DNA of 64,000 nucleotides from Companilactobacillus allii. GTDB taxonomy: Bacteria; Bacillota; Bacilli; Lactobacillales; Lactobacillaceae. This document shows, one piece after another, positions 8,585 through 16,578 of the stretch; position 1 is the first letter of the stretch, and each line of letters starts with the position of its first letter. The stretch is taken from assembly GCF_001971585.1 (NCBI RefSeq), contig NZ_CP019323.1, forward strand, positions 548,053-612,052, read 5' to 3'. The notes under the pieces were generated by a model. That model had not been told where the DNA came from. It was given only the letters and a program-made list of their open reading frames with translations, and searched no databases. A program made the translations under genes and the position numbers.

Positions 8585-9259
8585 ATGACTGAAACAATAA
8601 AAATTGCTTATTTATACGAAGATTTGATGAATACCTATGGGGATAGTGGCGATGTTAAGATATTATCCTTTTTATTGAAGGAAAAGGGTTACGATACTCA
8701 AGTTGATAATATCAGCTTAGGAGCAAAGTTTGACGCCTTTGACTATGACTTCTTATTCTGGGGTGGTGGCCAAGACTTTGAACAATCCGTCGTCGCTAAG
8801 GACTTAGTTAGACATAAAGACACCCTCGAGAAATATATCAATGATGATAAACCCATGCTTTGCATTTGTGGTGGTTATCAGTTCCTTGGTGCTTACTATG
8901 AAACATCTGGTGGTGAAACAATCAAAGGACTAGGAATTCTACCATTCCATACCATTTTCAAAGCCGATAGCCGTATGATCGGTGACACTGAATACGAAAC
9001 AGAATGGGGTAAGGTCAAAGCCTTTGAGAACCATTCCGGCCGTACTTACTTTGATGATAAATCTGTTTTAAAACCATTTGGTAAAATGATTGAAGGCTAT
9101 GGTAACAACCCTGAAGAAGGTAACGAAGGTATGCGTTATAAGAACACTATCGGTAGTTATTCACATGGACCTATTTTGAAAAATGAGAACATTGCCCGTG
9201 CCATTGCTGATAAGATTGTTACATCCCATAAAGAACGCATGGCTGCTACAGCTAAGTAA
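8585..9259 (+). CDS. gatD: Lipid II isoglutaminyl synthase, glutaminase subunit GatD
   Basis: A 224-residue class I glutamine amidotransferase of the CobQ/GatD type. MLCICGGYQFLG holds the nucleophile Cys, SYSHGPIL the catalytic His, and the N-terminal IAYLYEDLMNTYGDSGDV is characteristic of GatD. With MurT it amidates the D-Glu of the lipid II stem peptide. MurT normally lies next to gatD, but the neighbours here are pepC and an aldolase operon, so a partner gene must be elsewhere. The ATG at 8585 is preceded by GGAG; the TTG four codons upstream was rejected. Confidence 0.9.
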   Translation: MTETIKIAYLYEDLMNTYGDSGDVKILSFLLKEKGYDTQVDNISLGAKFDAFDYDFLFWGGGQDFEQSVVAKDLVRHKDTLEKYINDDKPMLCICGGYQFLGAYYETSGGETIKGLGILPFHTIFKADSRMIGDTEYETEWGKVKAFENHSGRTYFDDKSVLKPFGKMIEGYGNNPEEGNEGMRYKNTIGSYSHGPILKNENIARAIADKIVTSHKERMAATAK

Positions 9260-9287
9260 AGTACAGATAAAATTTTACTATTATAAT

Positions 9288-9340
9288 AGCATTATTGGAT
9301 ATGCTACCTTCCTAAGGTACACTTCTGGTAATGCTTTTTT
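9288..9340 (+). terminator. Terminator after gatD
   Basis: Arms AGCATTA and TAATGCT enclose a second small hairpin (TACCTT/AAGGTA) and are followed by TTTTTT. Confidence 0.75.
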
Positions 9341-9344
9341 GTAC

Positions 9345-9383
9345 TAAAAAATGGGTAACCCTTTCTGCCGAGGGTTACCCATT
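9345..9383. terminator. Strong hairpin terminator of the PTS/aldolase operon
   Basis: Perfect 13-base arms AATGGGTAACCCT and AGGGTTACCCATT around an eight-base loop. Read on the minus strand it is followed by a T run, so it ends the aldolase transcript. Confidence 0.85.
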
Positions 9384-9388
9384 TAATA

Positions 9389-9453
9389 TCTAGGGGTTCT
9401 AGATTTATATTGCGCGAAGAAATAAGTTGGTGACCAATTTTAATCCGCGCAAT
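9389..9453 (-). other. Structured 3' untranslated region of the aldolase mRNA
   Basis: Between the aldolase stop and its terminator two further inverted repeats can fold: ATTGCGCG/CGCGCAAT (9409-9453) enclosing GTTGGT/ACCAAT, and TCTAG/CTAGA. Neither has a T tract. Their role is unknown. Confidence 0.45.
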
Positions 9454-9464
9454 TAATTTACAAA

Positions 9465-10259
9465 TTATTGATTAATTGTTTCTAATTCAGAATTAGATTT
9501 GTGATTAAACAGAGCAATTTTTTTATTAAATACATCATCTAAAGTACCGATTTTAATTCCTTTAGAATAATATCCGTCTAAAGCTCCGTCTTTAATAAGC
9601 TTTGTTTGTTCCATAGCTATATGTGCGTTAAATTCCATAGTATCAACAACAGATACAGCTTTATGGATGGCTGTCATTCCTGACATATCTTTACCGCCAA
9701 CAGTAATTAATACACCGTGTGAGTTCAACAAATATTCGTGCATCAATGCTGCATCACCAATGTTTGCAATATGCTTTGAAACAAGTTCTGCAAGTTCTTC
9801 TGAACAATTTTCCTTAAATGGAAGTGGCTCAACTCCCTTAACCTTTTGTGTTGCTTCGGTCAAATTAGGAATAGGAACCCCCATTGTTGCCCATGCTAGT
9901 TGTTCTTTAGCATGTGAATGGAATACTGACTTAATATCTGGATTAGTATCATATATAGCTTCATGCATATTTATTTCTCTAGTAAGATTACCAACTCCGT
10001 CCAAAATCTTTCTAGTATGTGGTTCTACAACTAAAATTTGTGCTGGACTAAGATCACCCAAATATGCTTCAGACATCATTGTTGGTGTCATAATTATATA
10101 TTCTTTATCTTTATCACCATAATCTCCATCTTTATCAGTTACCTTAAATGAGAAATTACCTCCAGCAACATTTGTATCAAAACGATCAAAAATTGTTTTA
10201 ACTACTTTAGCCATATCTTCACGTTCTAGTTCAAACATCATTCTACCTAAATTACGCAT
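9465..10259 (-). CDS. Class II aldolase/adducin family protein
   Basis: A 264-residue protein of the family that includes L-fuculose-phosphate, L-rhamnulose-phosphate and L-ribulose-phosphate enzymes. The zinc-binding VFHSHAKEQLAW motif (HxH, about residues 114-125) and the third ligand LNSHGVL near 180 are present, as is NVAGGNFS near residue 30, which binds the phosphate. It probably cleaves or epimerises a sugar phosphate delivered by the PTS genes just upstream. It is the last gene of that operon and its start overlaps the preceding small ORF by 8 nt. The sugar cannot be fixed from sequence. Confidence 0.85.
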   Translation of the reverse strand: MRNLGRMMFELEREDMAKVVKTIFDRFDTNVAGGNFSFKVTDKDGDYGDKDKEYIIMTPTMMSEAYLGDLSPAQILVVEPHTRKILDGVGNLTREINMHEAIYDTNPDIKSVFHSHAKEQLAWATMGVPIPNLTEATQKVKGVEPLPFKENCSEELAELVSKHIANIGDAALMHEYLLNSHGVLITVGGKDMSGMTAIHKAVSVVDTMEFNAHIAMEQTKLIKDGALDGYYSKGIKIGTLDDVFNKKIALFNHKSNSELETINQ

Positions 10260-10452
10260 TTCTTTTACCTCTATTATTCAAATTTTTAAATCTCGTTTTA
10301 TAACCATATTCCTTAAATAAGTAGCAAGTGATTCCAATATAAAAGGGAATTACTAAAATATTAGTTTTGATGAAAATAATGAAAAGTATTATATTGATGA
10401 ACATCAACAAATCCCAAAAAGAATTACTTCTATTTTCAAAAATTTGCTTCAT
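10252..10452 (-). CDS. Small two-helix membrane protein in the PTS operon
   Basis: A 66-residue ORF starting 3 nt after the IIC stop and overlapping the aldolase start by 8 nt, so it is tightly packed in the operon. Two hydrophobic stretches (about residues 14-29 and 32-46) are followed by a very basic tail (KEYGYKTRFKNLNNRGKRNA). No known family is recognised. The packing supports a real gene, perhaps an accessory of the permease or an aid to coupled translation of the aldolase. Confidence 0.6.
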   Translation of the reverse strand: MKQIFENRSNSFWDLLMFINIILFIIFIKTNILVIPFYIGITCYLFKEYGYKTRFKNLNNRGKRNA

Positions 10453-10454
10453 TA

Positions 10455-11822
10455 TTATCCCTCAGATTTCTTTGTTAAATTTTCATATCTTTGAGATGGA
10501 AGTGGTGCCTTACTTATATGTCGATACATTAATACAAACAGTGCCATTAATGCCAAGAATCCGACATAAGCCCACCACTTTCCTTGTGCCATATAGGCAA
10601 ACATTATTCTTAAATCTGGAGCTTCAATTGAGGACCATGTAATTTCAGATCCTTTAGGAATATTAATTGCTTGTGTCATCTTACCCATCTTTGTAAGAAT
10701 AGGTGCTAAGAATGTTGCTCCATATAAGAACAAAGGTGTATACAAGAAACTCAATACAATCATTCTTAATAAATTTCCACCAGTCAATAACAATCCACCA
10801 ACGGCCAAGCAGTAATTAATTACTCCGGCAAATGGTAACGTAGAATTTCCTGGCAATACAATTGCCCAGAACATAAAGAAAATAATATTTATAGTAGCTG
10901 TTACCCAAAGTTCGGCACTTTGACCAACGATAGGCCAATCAAGTCCAATATAAAATTCACGGTTCTTGAATTTAGACTTCATGTATTTACTCATAGCTGC
11001 ACCAAACGGCGTAAGAGCTGATTGAAAATACTTAGCAACAACTGGGAATAAAGCCATAATTGCTAACATATATGTTGCAAAATTCAACACATTAGAAATG
11101 GGGGCTCTTGACAAGAGGCCAATTAGAATACCAATAATGAATCCCATTGCCCAAGGTTCTGATAACATTCCTATTTTTTGTTTCAAAGATTTAGCATCAA
11201 TTCTCTTATTGAAAATTGGAATAAAATCCATAAGTCTATTAACTGGATACATTATGACTGCAGTGAATGTTTCAATATGGGTCACTGTTGTATTTGTGTA
11301 ACCAAACATATCGGCAATTTGAGATTCCCATAAATCCCCCAGTTTCAATTCGATAATAACCTGAATAGTTGTTAACCCATATGCCCATAAATAAGAGCCT
11401 GATACGTAATAAATAATATAAGCTGTTAAAACTTTGCCCCATACATTCCACATATCGGCATTTATTGTTTTAGTCCAATTAAATATCAAAAGGATAAAAT
11501 TAACACCAATTGTTAAAGCAAAAAATGTAAAAGCTAACGACCAAGCCCAAGAAATAGCGGCAGCTCCCGTCCAACCAACATCAATCGCCGTTAAATGTAA
11601 TCCAGTGGCCTCACCTAGTCTTTTAGTCATAGGTGTAATCTGATCAACTAAGGCTCCGATAAGAATTGACATTCCAACAAAACCCACTACAAGATCAGCA
11701 CCAGATTTCACGGCCTTTCTTAACTTCATTTTGAAAAGTAGACCTAAAAGAATAATTAATACCGGTACAAACACCTGAGCACCAGGTGCAAGAATTGCCT
11801 GAACTATATCATTCATACCCAT
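10455..11822 (-). CDS. PTS system galactitol-type EIIC permease
   Basis: A 455-residue polytopic protein of the GatC/SgcC family. It opens with VQAILAPGAQVFVPVLIILLG and contains MKLRKAVKSG and GADLVVGFVG, typical of galactitol IIC. Around nine to eleven hydrophobic segments span it, with the substrate-site region near LSRAPISNVLNFATYML. It carries the sugar across the membrane while IIB phosphorylates it. It follows the IIB gene by 24 nt. Family membership is clear; galactitol itself is not proven, since this family also serves other polyols and sugars. Confidence 0.9.
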   Translation of the reverse strand: MGMNDIVQAILAPGAQVFVPVLIILLGLLFKMKLRKAVKSGADLVVGFVGMSILIGALVDQITPMTKRLGEATGLHLTAIDVGWTGAAAISWAWSLAFTFFALTIGVNFILLIFNWTKTINADMWNVWGKVLTAYIIYYVSGSYLWAYGLTTIQVIIELKLGDLWESQIADMFGYTNTTVTHIETFTAVIMYPVNRLMDFIPIFNKRIDAKSLKQKIGMLSEPWAMGFIIGILIGLLSRAPISNVLNFATYMLAIMALFPVVAKYFQSALTPFGAAMSKYMKSKFKNREFYIGLDWPIVGQSAELWVTATINIIFFMFWAIVLPGNSTLPFAGVINYCLAVGGLLLTGGNLLRMIVLSFLYTPLFLYGATFLAPILTKMGKMTQAINIPKGSEITWSSIEAPDLRIMFAYMAQGKWWAYVGFLALMALFVLMYRHISKAPLPSQRYENLTKKSEG

Positions 11823-11846
11823 TGGTATTTCCCCCTAAACTGAGCT

Positions 11847-12161
11847 TTATAGCCCAGCTTTCTTTTTGATATTTTCAAAAATTTCTTCTTGTGCATCATC
11901 ATCAAATGTCAGGTAGGGGTTCATATTATAATGATCTAAATTTAATTCCTCACATTTAGATGTCACTTCATCAGTCTCAACACCAATATATGCGATAATG
12001 CTTGAATCTGATTCTAAAATACTCACAGCTTCACCAACTGGATGAACCTCGGTAACAAGATCATTTTCTAAACCAGAATCTTCAATTTGATCATTGAACA
12101 ATGATGCAGTTGTTTCACTGCTTGCTACGCCACTTCCACAACAAATCAATACTTTTTTCAT
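11847..12161 (-). CDS. PTS system galactitol-type EIIB component
   Basis: A 104-residue IIB protein. The active-site loop KKVLICCGSGVASS at the N-terminus holds the phosphorylated Cys, followed by the acidic body typical of GatB. It accepts phosphate from IIA and passes it to the sugar bound by IIC. The ATG at 12161 was chosen because TTGGAGGATATTA precedes it; an upstream in-frame TTG lies inside the Shine-Dalgarno. Gene order IIA-IIB-IIC matches gatABC. Confidence 0.9.
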   Translation of the reverse strand: MKKVLICCGSGVASSETTASLFNDQIEDSGLENDLVTEVHPVGEAVSILESDSSIIAYIGVETDEVTSKCEELNLDHYNMNPYLTFDDDAQEEIFENIKKKAGL

Positions 12162-12183
12162 ATTAATATCCTCCAATATGGGT

Positions 12184-12666
12184 TTAATTCTCTTTATCTA
12201 AATAAGTTCTATATAATTCAACAAGTTCAGTTTCAGACCTTGACGTTTCTAATTTATTAATGAAATCATCATTTCTTAATGCATAAATGATATTTTTCAA
12301 CAATCCAGCTTGTCCTGAACCCTCTTTAATGCCCAAAAAACAAAAATTCGATGTTTCAATTTCTGTGTTGATTGCCATCTGTTTTATCTTTACCGGATTC
12401 TCGGTTCTACCAATAAAAATAAATGGAGATTTAACAAATTCAGGGTCAACGTGTGGAACTGCCAAAGTTATTTTTGGAGCTGCCAATCCTGTTGGGAATT
12501 CATTTTCACGATTCTTAACCGCTTCTATATATCCAGCATTAGCGTACCCTTTGGAAATCAACTGATTCCCAACATAATCAAAAACATCATTTTCTGTTTT
12601 TGCATGTATGTTCAAATTCACTAAATTGTCTTTAACCATATAGCTATAGCCTTTTACCGAAACCAA
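12184..12666 (-). CDS. PTS system EIIA component (fructose/mannitol-galactitol superfamily)
   Basis: About 160 residues of the PTS_EIIA_2 fold. The phospho-accepting His is in LAVPHVDPEFVKSP, preceded by the NEFPTGLAAPKI stretch usual in this family. The start is probably a TTG at 12666, because AGGAGG lies eight bases before it; the in-frame ATG at 12696 lies upstream of that site, and ATG 12639 is a later alternative. First gene of the minus-strand operon, facing the DeoR gene across a regulatory region with a possible cre box. Confidence 0.85.
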   Translation of the reverse strand: MVSVKGYSYMVKDNLVNLNIHAKTENDVFDYVGNQLISKGYANAGYIEAVKNRENEFPTGLAAPKITLAVPHVDPEFVKSPFIFIGRTENPVKIKQMAINTEIETSNFCFLGIKEGSGQAGLLKNIIYALRNDDFINKLETSRSETELVELYRTYLDKEN

Positions 12667-12690
12667 TATTATTACCTCCTGTTTAATAAA

Positions 12691-12717
12691 GTTCATCTAA
12701 GTTCAAAGATGTTCAAT
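12691..12717. promoter_or_regulatory. Phased GTTCA operator-like array
   Basis: GTTCA occurs at 12691, 12701 and 12711, exactly one helical turn apart. The last copy belongs to ATGTTCAAT (12709-12717), whose inverted copy ATTGAACAT is at 12831-12839 next to the DeoR gene. Direct plus distant inverted copies fit a DeoR-type repressor that loops DNA. Sequence seen; regulator assignment inferred. Confidence 0.5.
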
Positions 12718-12733
12718 TTGTTTACAAATGCAT

Positions 12734-12747
12734 TGTAAGCTCTTTCA
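12734..12747. promoter_or_regulatory. Putative CcpA cre box
   Basis: TGTAAGCTCTTTCA matches the cre consensus TGWAANCGNTNWCA except that the central CG is CT. It lies in the divergent region upstream of the PTS operon, where carbon catabolite repression would be expected. Confidence 0.5.
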
Positions 12748-12830
12748 ATGTTGATGTCAATAACTTTTATTTAATGCGCTTATTTATAGGGCTTCTATAA
12801 GATGTAAGAATAATATAACAATTTAACATT

Positions 12831-12839
12831 ATTGAACAT
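12831..12839. promoter_or_regulatory. Distal inverted operator half, DeoR side
   Basis: ATTGAACAT is the exact inverted complement of ATGTTCAAT at 12709 and lies about 50 nt before the DeoR start. Confidence 0.45.
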
Positions 12840-12888
12840 GTTTAAACTTTGGGGTATGATAGCCCTATAACGTAGAGCGGGTGATTGT

Positions 12889-13632
12889 ATGATTAGAGAA
12901 GAGCGACAAGCAAATATTATTGAAATACTTAACAAACAGGGATATATAAAAACTGAAGAACTTGCAGATATATTAAGTGTCACAGGTATGACTATTAGAA
13001 GAGATATATCTGAAATGGAGAAATCTCATCAATTAAAAAGAATACGCGGCGGTGTTGAATCCATCACAGTCAGTAAACGTGAAAAAACAACAAAAGAAAA
13101 AGAAGCCCTCAATAGCAACTTAAAACGACAAATTGCTACTAAGATAGGCTCCTTATTAAACGAAGGCCAAAGTATTTTTATTGGTGCTGGTACAACTATT
13201 AATATGTTGCTACCAAAATTATTAGGAAAGAATTTACATGTTATAACAAATAACCTCGGAGCATTTACATACCTAATTGATAATAATGAAGACGCAATGC
13301 TAACTGGTGGAAAGTTACATAAAATAACTGGTGAATTCTACGGAGAAATAGCCGCCCATTCTTTTGATAATTTAATACTCGATTACTCCATAGGATCAAC
13401 GAATGGAATCTATAATCAAAATGTGACAACTGCAAATACTGGTGAAGGACATATACAAACAGAAGCTTTCAAACACAGTAAAAAAATCATTATAGTTGCA
13501 GATCATACTAAATTTGATGAAAGCGATATGAATACTTTTATCAAGGCTGATGAGGTTGATCGTATAGTGACTGACAATGAAATAAGCGCATCAGTGAAAG
13601 AAAAATATTCTAAGTACTTTAAAATTATTTAA
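12889..13632 (+). CDS. DeoR/GlpR-family transcriptional regulator
   Basis: A 247-residue regulator. The N-terminal helix-turn-helix (REERQANIIEILNKQGYIKTEELADILSV then TIRRDISEM) is the DeoR signature. The C-terminal ISOCOT-like effector domain (about 75-240) includes IFIGAGTTINMLLP and TANTGEGHIQTEAFK and senses a sugar phosphate. It begins the plus-strand operon with the PfkB kinase and is divergent from the PTS genes, which it most likely represses until the phosphorylated substrate appears. Confidence 0.92.
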   Translation: MIREERQANIIEILNKQGYIKTEELADILSVTGMTIRRDISEMEKSHQLKRIRGGVESITVSKREKTTKEKEALNSNLKRQIATKIGSLLNEGQSIFIGAGTTINMLLPKLLGKNLHVITNNLGAFTYLIDNNEDAMLTGGKLHKITGEFYGEIAAHSFDNLILDYSIGSTNGIYNQNVTTANTGEGHIQTEAFKHSKKIIIVADHTKFDESDMNTFIKADEVDRIVTDNEISASVKEKYSKYFKII

Positions 13633-13649
13633 TTAGGAGTGTTAACAAA

Positions 13650-14609
13650 ATGATATTAACAGTAACAATGAATCCGTCAGTAGATATACTATACAGAATA
13701 AAAGAATTCAAATTAGATAACGTTAATAGAACTACTCCAAAAAAGTTTTTAGGTGGTAAAGGAGTTAATGCAGCCAGAGTATCATCCATACTGGGAGAAA
13801 AAACATTAGTAACAGGCTTTATTGGTGGCTTTAATGGTAAATATTTTTCTAAGCATTTAAATGATTTATCTCCAACGGAAAGACCAATGAAAAATGAATT
13901 TGTTTATTCTGAATTTGAAACAAGAAATTGCATAACAATTATGCACGACACTGAGTTGCAAACTGAGATAAATGAAATGGGATTTACTGTAAATAATTCT
14001 GAGATAGAGTCATTATATAAGAAAATTGAACAATCTATTAATTCATATGATATTGATATTATTGTATTGAGTGGTAGCCTGCCAAAGGGTACACCAAATA
14101 GTATATATTTTGACCTCATGAAATTTATAAAGAGTTTAAATACATCTATACAAATCATTTTGGATACATCTGATGAAATACTAAAAAGAACTATCGAACT
14201 TTGTTCTGAAAATAATATTTATCCAGACGCCGTAAAACCAAATCTTCAAGAATTACAATCTATTTCAAATTTAAAAACGGATAGCATTGATGAATTAATT
14301 AACTCAACAGATATTAAAAACATCCCAATAATTCTTGTTTCAAAAGGTTCTAAGGGGTGTTTTGCAAAAATATATGGGAAAAAATTCAGTGCAACCGTTC
14401 CAAAAATCATTGCCATTAATCCAACCGGCAGTGGTGATGCCACTGTTGGAGCACTCGCATATGCCTTACAAAACAGCTTGTCTAACAAAGCTTTATTGAA
14501 ATGTTGTATGACCGCTGGATTATGTAATACTCTAGAAGAAAATATTGGCTATATTTCAAAAGAAACATACAACCAATATTATTCTAAAATACTAATTAAA
14601 AATCTATAA
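13650..14609 (+). CDS. PfkB-family sugar-phosphate kinase (1-phosphofructokinase/LacC type)
   Basis: A 319-residue ribokinase-fold enzyme. It opens with ILTVTMNPSVDILY and FLGGKGVNAARVSS, the substrate-binding start of the FruK/LacC group, and ends with the catalytic anion hole NPTGSGDATVGALAYAL (Asp about 255). It probably adds a phosphate at C1 or C6 of a ketose phosphate to give the bisphosphate cleaved by an aldolase. It follows the DeoR gene by 17 nt with AGGAG upstream. Tagatose-6-phosphate or fructose-1-phosphate are both possible substrates. Confidence 0.88.
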   Translation: MILTVTMNPSVDILYRIKEFKLDNVNRTTPKKFLGGKGVNAARVSSILGEKTLVTGFIGGFNGKYFSKHLNDLSPTERPMKNEFVYSEFETRNCITIMHDTELQTEINEMGFTVNNSEIESLYKKIEQSINSYDIDIIVLSGSLPKGTPNSIYFDLMKFIKSLNTSIQIILDTSDEILKRTIELCSENNIYPDAVKPNLQELQSISNLKTDSIDELINSTDIKNIPIILVSKGSKGCFAKIYGKKFSATVPKIIAINPTGSGDATVGALAYALQNSLSNKALLKCCMTAGLCNTLEENIGYISKETYNQYYSKILIKNL

Positions 14610-14615
14610 TAAAAA

Positions 14616-14653
14616 GAAGTGTCTAAACTACGTTGCTGTAGTTTAGACACTTC
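14616..14653. terminator. Bidirectional terminator between kinase and ECF gene
   Basis: Perfect 16-base arms starting GAAGTGTCTAAACTAC around a six-base loop, flanked by A and T runs, so it serves both convergent genes. Confidence 0.9.
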
Positions 14654-14666
14654 TCTTATTTTCATA

Positions 14667-15257
14667 TCAATCCAAAAACTTATTGGCTTTCAAAATAGCT
14701 GCCGAAATAGCGGGAGCAATAATAATCGCCGCAATCATTTCTGGAACTCCATTCGTACCAACAATTATAAGCAACAACTTATTGAGCAAATCAGTCTGAG
14801 TCGTGTAGGCCTGCGATAAAGCACTGGCATACATTATTCGCATCAATCCCAATACCAAGATAGTATTAGTCAATGAACCAAATGCTGATGCGATTCCCAT
14901 TGCCACAACTCTTTTTTTGAAACGATTTTTTAAGGCTAAATATAAATATCCAGCAACCAATCCGACAACGATCCGTGGTAAAACAGCGACGAACGGGTTG
15001 GTAAACACAGTAGTATCAATAATAGATGTGGGACTAGTAAAGGCACGCACCATAGTTCCTAGTCCCCAAACAAGACCAACAATGGCCCCATCTTTAGGAC
15101 CAAGTACGATAGCAGCAACAATCACAGTGATATGAATTATTGTTATATTAATAAATCCTGTGGGAATGAATCCCAAAAAAGGCACTAATGACTGAACAAA
15201 AATGATCGCCATTAAAATACCCAAAATAGCGATGCGATAAGCTTTTCGTTTTTGCAT
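14667..15257 (-). CDS. ECF transporter substrate-specificity (S) component
   Basis: A 196-residue membrane protein with about six hydrophobic segments. The N-terminal AYRIAILGILMAIIFVQS carries the conserved Ala-rich helix that docks on EcfT. The central GPKDGAIVGLVWGLGTMVRAF and VLPRIVVGLVAGYLY resemble vitamin transporters of the PanT (pantothenate) type. The vitamin is an inference; no riboswitch is visible in the short upstream region. Energising EcfA/EcfT subunits must be supplied elsewhere. Confidence 0.85.
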   Translation of the reverse strand: MQKRKAYRIAILGILMAIIFVQSLVPFLGFIPTGFINITIIHITVIVAAIVLGPKDGAIVGLVWGLGTMVRAFTSPTSIIDTTVFTNPFVAVLPRIVVGLVAGYLYLALKNRFKKRVVAMGIASAFGSLTNTILVLGLMRIMYASALSQAYTTQTDLLNKLLLIIVGTNGVPEMIAAIIIAPAISAAILKANKFLD

Positions 15258-15322
15258 TAGCTATATTCTCCTCAAATTATTACTTCAATTCTATATTATT
15301 ATACAAAACTATTCAAAATTTA

Positions 15323-15889
15323 CTAATTACGATTGCGGATTCGACTTAATGACACTGGTGTAATCCCCAAAAATGATGCCACGAAATGTAACGGAACACG
15401 TTTTAAAACGATGGGATCATTACTGAGTAATTCTTGATAACGCTGTTCTGGAGAATGCTGAATTTGTGAGAAAAAAATATTGCGATATTCAATGAACCTC
15501 TCACAAATGAACCTAGTTATAGATGACTCTATTTCTGGATACTTCACTTTAATCGCATCAAAGTCCTTTTTACTTAGTTTTAAAACCTCAGTGTCTTCAA
15601 TAGCTTCAATTGAAAATCCACTCGGTTGCCCCAAGTAGAAGCTTTCAAAGGAGGAAACCATTTGATTTTCAAAGAAGAATTGCAACGTAATATCTTTACC
15701 GTCATCGTTATGCCACAATCGTAACGCACCGTTGGTAATAATATATATTTCTGTGGCTGTATCTTCTTCGTCCAACAATGTACTTCCTTTTTGAAACTTT
15801 TCAGAAATAAATAATGAATGAAGTTCTCCCCAATGTTCTTCAATTTCAGGAAATTTATTTTTTAAATACTCCGACAAATTTTTTTGCAT
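15323..15889 (-). CDS. Crp/Fnr-family transcriptional regulator
   Basis: A 188-residue protein with an N-terminal cyclic-nucleotide-binding-like beta barrel (about 25-115, including FQKGSTLLDEEDTATEIYII and WHNDDGKDITLQFF) and a C-terminal winged helix whose recognition helix is GITPVSLSRIRN, at the very end. It lacks an N-terminal Cys cluster, so it is not an Fnr iron-sulfur sensor. It is divergent from an oxidoreductase gene it probably controls. Confidence 0.9.
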   Translation of the reverse strand: MQKNLSEYLKNKFPEIEEHWGELHSLFISEKFQKGSTLLDEEDTATEIYIITNGALRLWHNDDGKDITLQFFFENQMVSSFESFYLGQPSGFSIEAIEDTEVLKLSKKDFDAIKVKYPEIESSITRFICERFIEYRNIFFSQIQHSPEQRYQELLSNDPIVLKRVPLHFVASFLGITPVSLSRIRNRN

Positions 15890-15914
15890 AAAATATCCAC
15901 TTTCTTACTGTAAA

Positions 15915-15928
15915 TTAACAATTGTTAA
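15915..15928. promoter_or_regulatory. Perfect palindrome in the Crp-like/oxidoreductase divergent promoter
   Basis: TTAACAATTGTTAA is a perfect 14-base palindrome 26 nt from the regulator start and 60 nt from the oxidoreductase start. A likely operator of the neighbouring Crp-like protein; function inferred from position. Confidence 0.5.
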
Positions 15929-15987
15929 GGCGCACTATTAATACTTCTCATAGAATAAGAATCATCAATAAATGCGAGGTATTAATT

Positions 15988-16575
15988 ATGAAAACTATTA
16001 TTATTTTTGACCATCCATACACAGCAACTGCTTCTGAAAATGTACCACACAATCGTTCTTTCTTGGCAGCATTATTAAAATCTACTATGCAACAACTGAA
16101 ATCAGAGAATAATGAAATTGATCTCATCGATTTACATGCTGACCATTTCAATCCCGTAATGTCAGCAACTGACCTATCTAATTGGAGACGCGGAAAAGCC
16201 ATCAGTGAACAAGTTGCTAATTACCAAGATAGACTTCTTGATGCCGATAGGATCATTTTCATGTTTCCTATTTGGTGGGAAGTTATGCCTGCTATGACAA
16301 AGGGTTTCCTTGATAAGGTATACGCAAAAAATATCTTGTATCAAGCTGACTCGATGAAAACTGAGTTGAAAAATCCAAAAATAGAAGTCATAACGACCAT
16401 GAGCACACCAAGTTTCGTATACAAATGTCTTATTGGCTCTCCTTTATCCAAGATGCTTTTTCGTGGAACGTTCCTCAAAACTAGACTATTTAATTTCAAG
16501 TGGAAGAATTTTTCCGGTGTAGAAAAAAAGCCCTTAGCCAAACGTGAACAACTACTACGTGACTTCAGACTTTAA
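15988..16575 (+). CDS. NAD(P)H-dependent flavin oxidoreductase (flavodoxin-like fold)
   Basis: A 195-residue quinone-reductase/KefF-type protein. It starts MKTIIIFDHPY, has the FMN-binding FMFPIWWEVMPAMTKGFLDKVY motif at about residues 92-113, and ITTMSTP near 130. The family reduces quinones or nitro compounds with two electrons using NAD(P)H. The ATG at 15988 follows GAGGT; an in-frame start 66 nt upstream would overlap the operator palindrome. Regulated probably by the divergent Crp-like gene. It ends 3 nt before the convergent proC stop with no terminator between them. Confidence 0.88.
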   Translation: MKTIIIFDHPYTATASENVPHNRSFLAALLKSTMQQLKSENNEIDLIDLHADHFNPVMSATDLSNWRRGKAISEQVANYQDRLLDADRIIFMFPIWWEVMPAMTKGFLDKVYAKNILYQADSMKTELKNPKIEVITTMSTPSFVYKCLIGSPLSKMLFRGTFLKTRLFNFKWKNFSGVEKKPLAKREQLLRDFRL

Positions 16576-16578
16576 TTA

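Noticed and set aside
9667-10122. 151-codon plus-strand ORF opposite the aldolase
   Set aside because: Antisense shadow of a clear enzyme gene.
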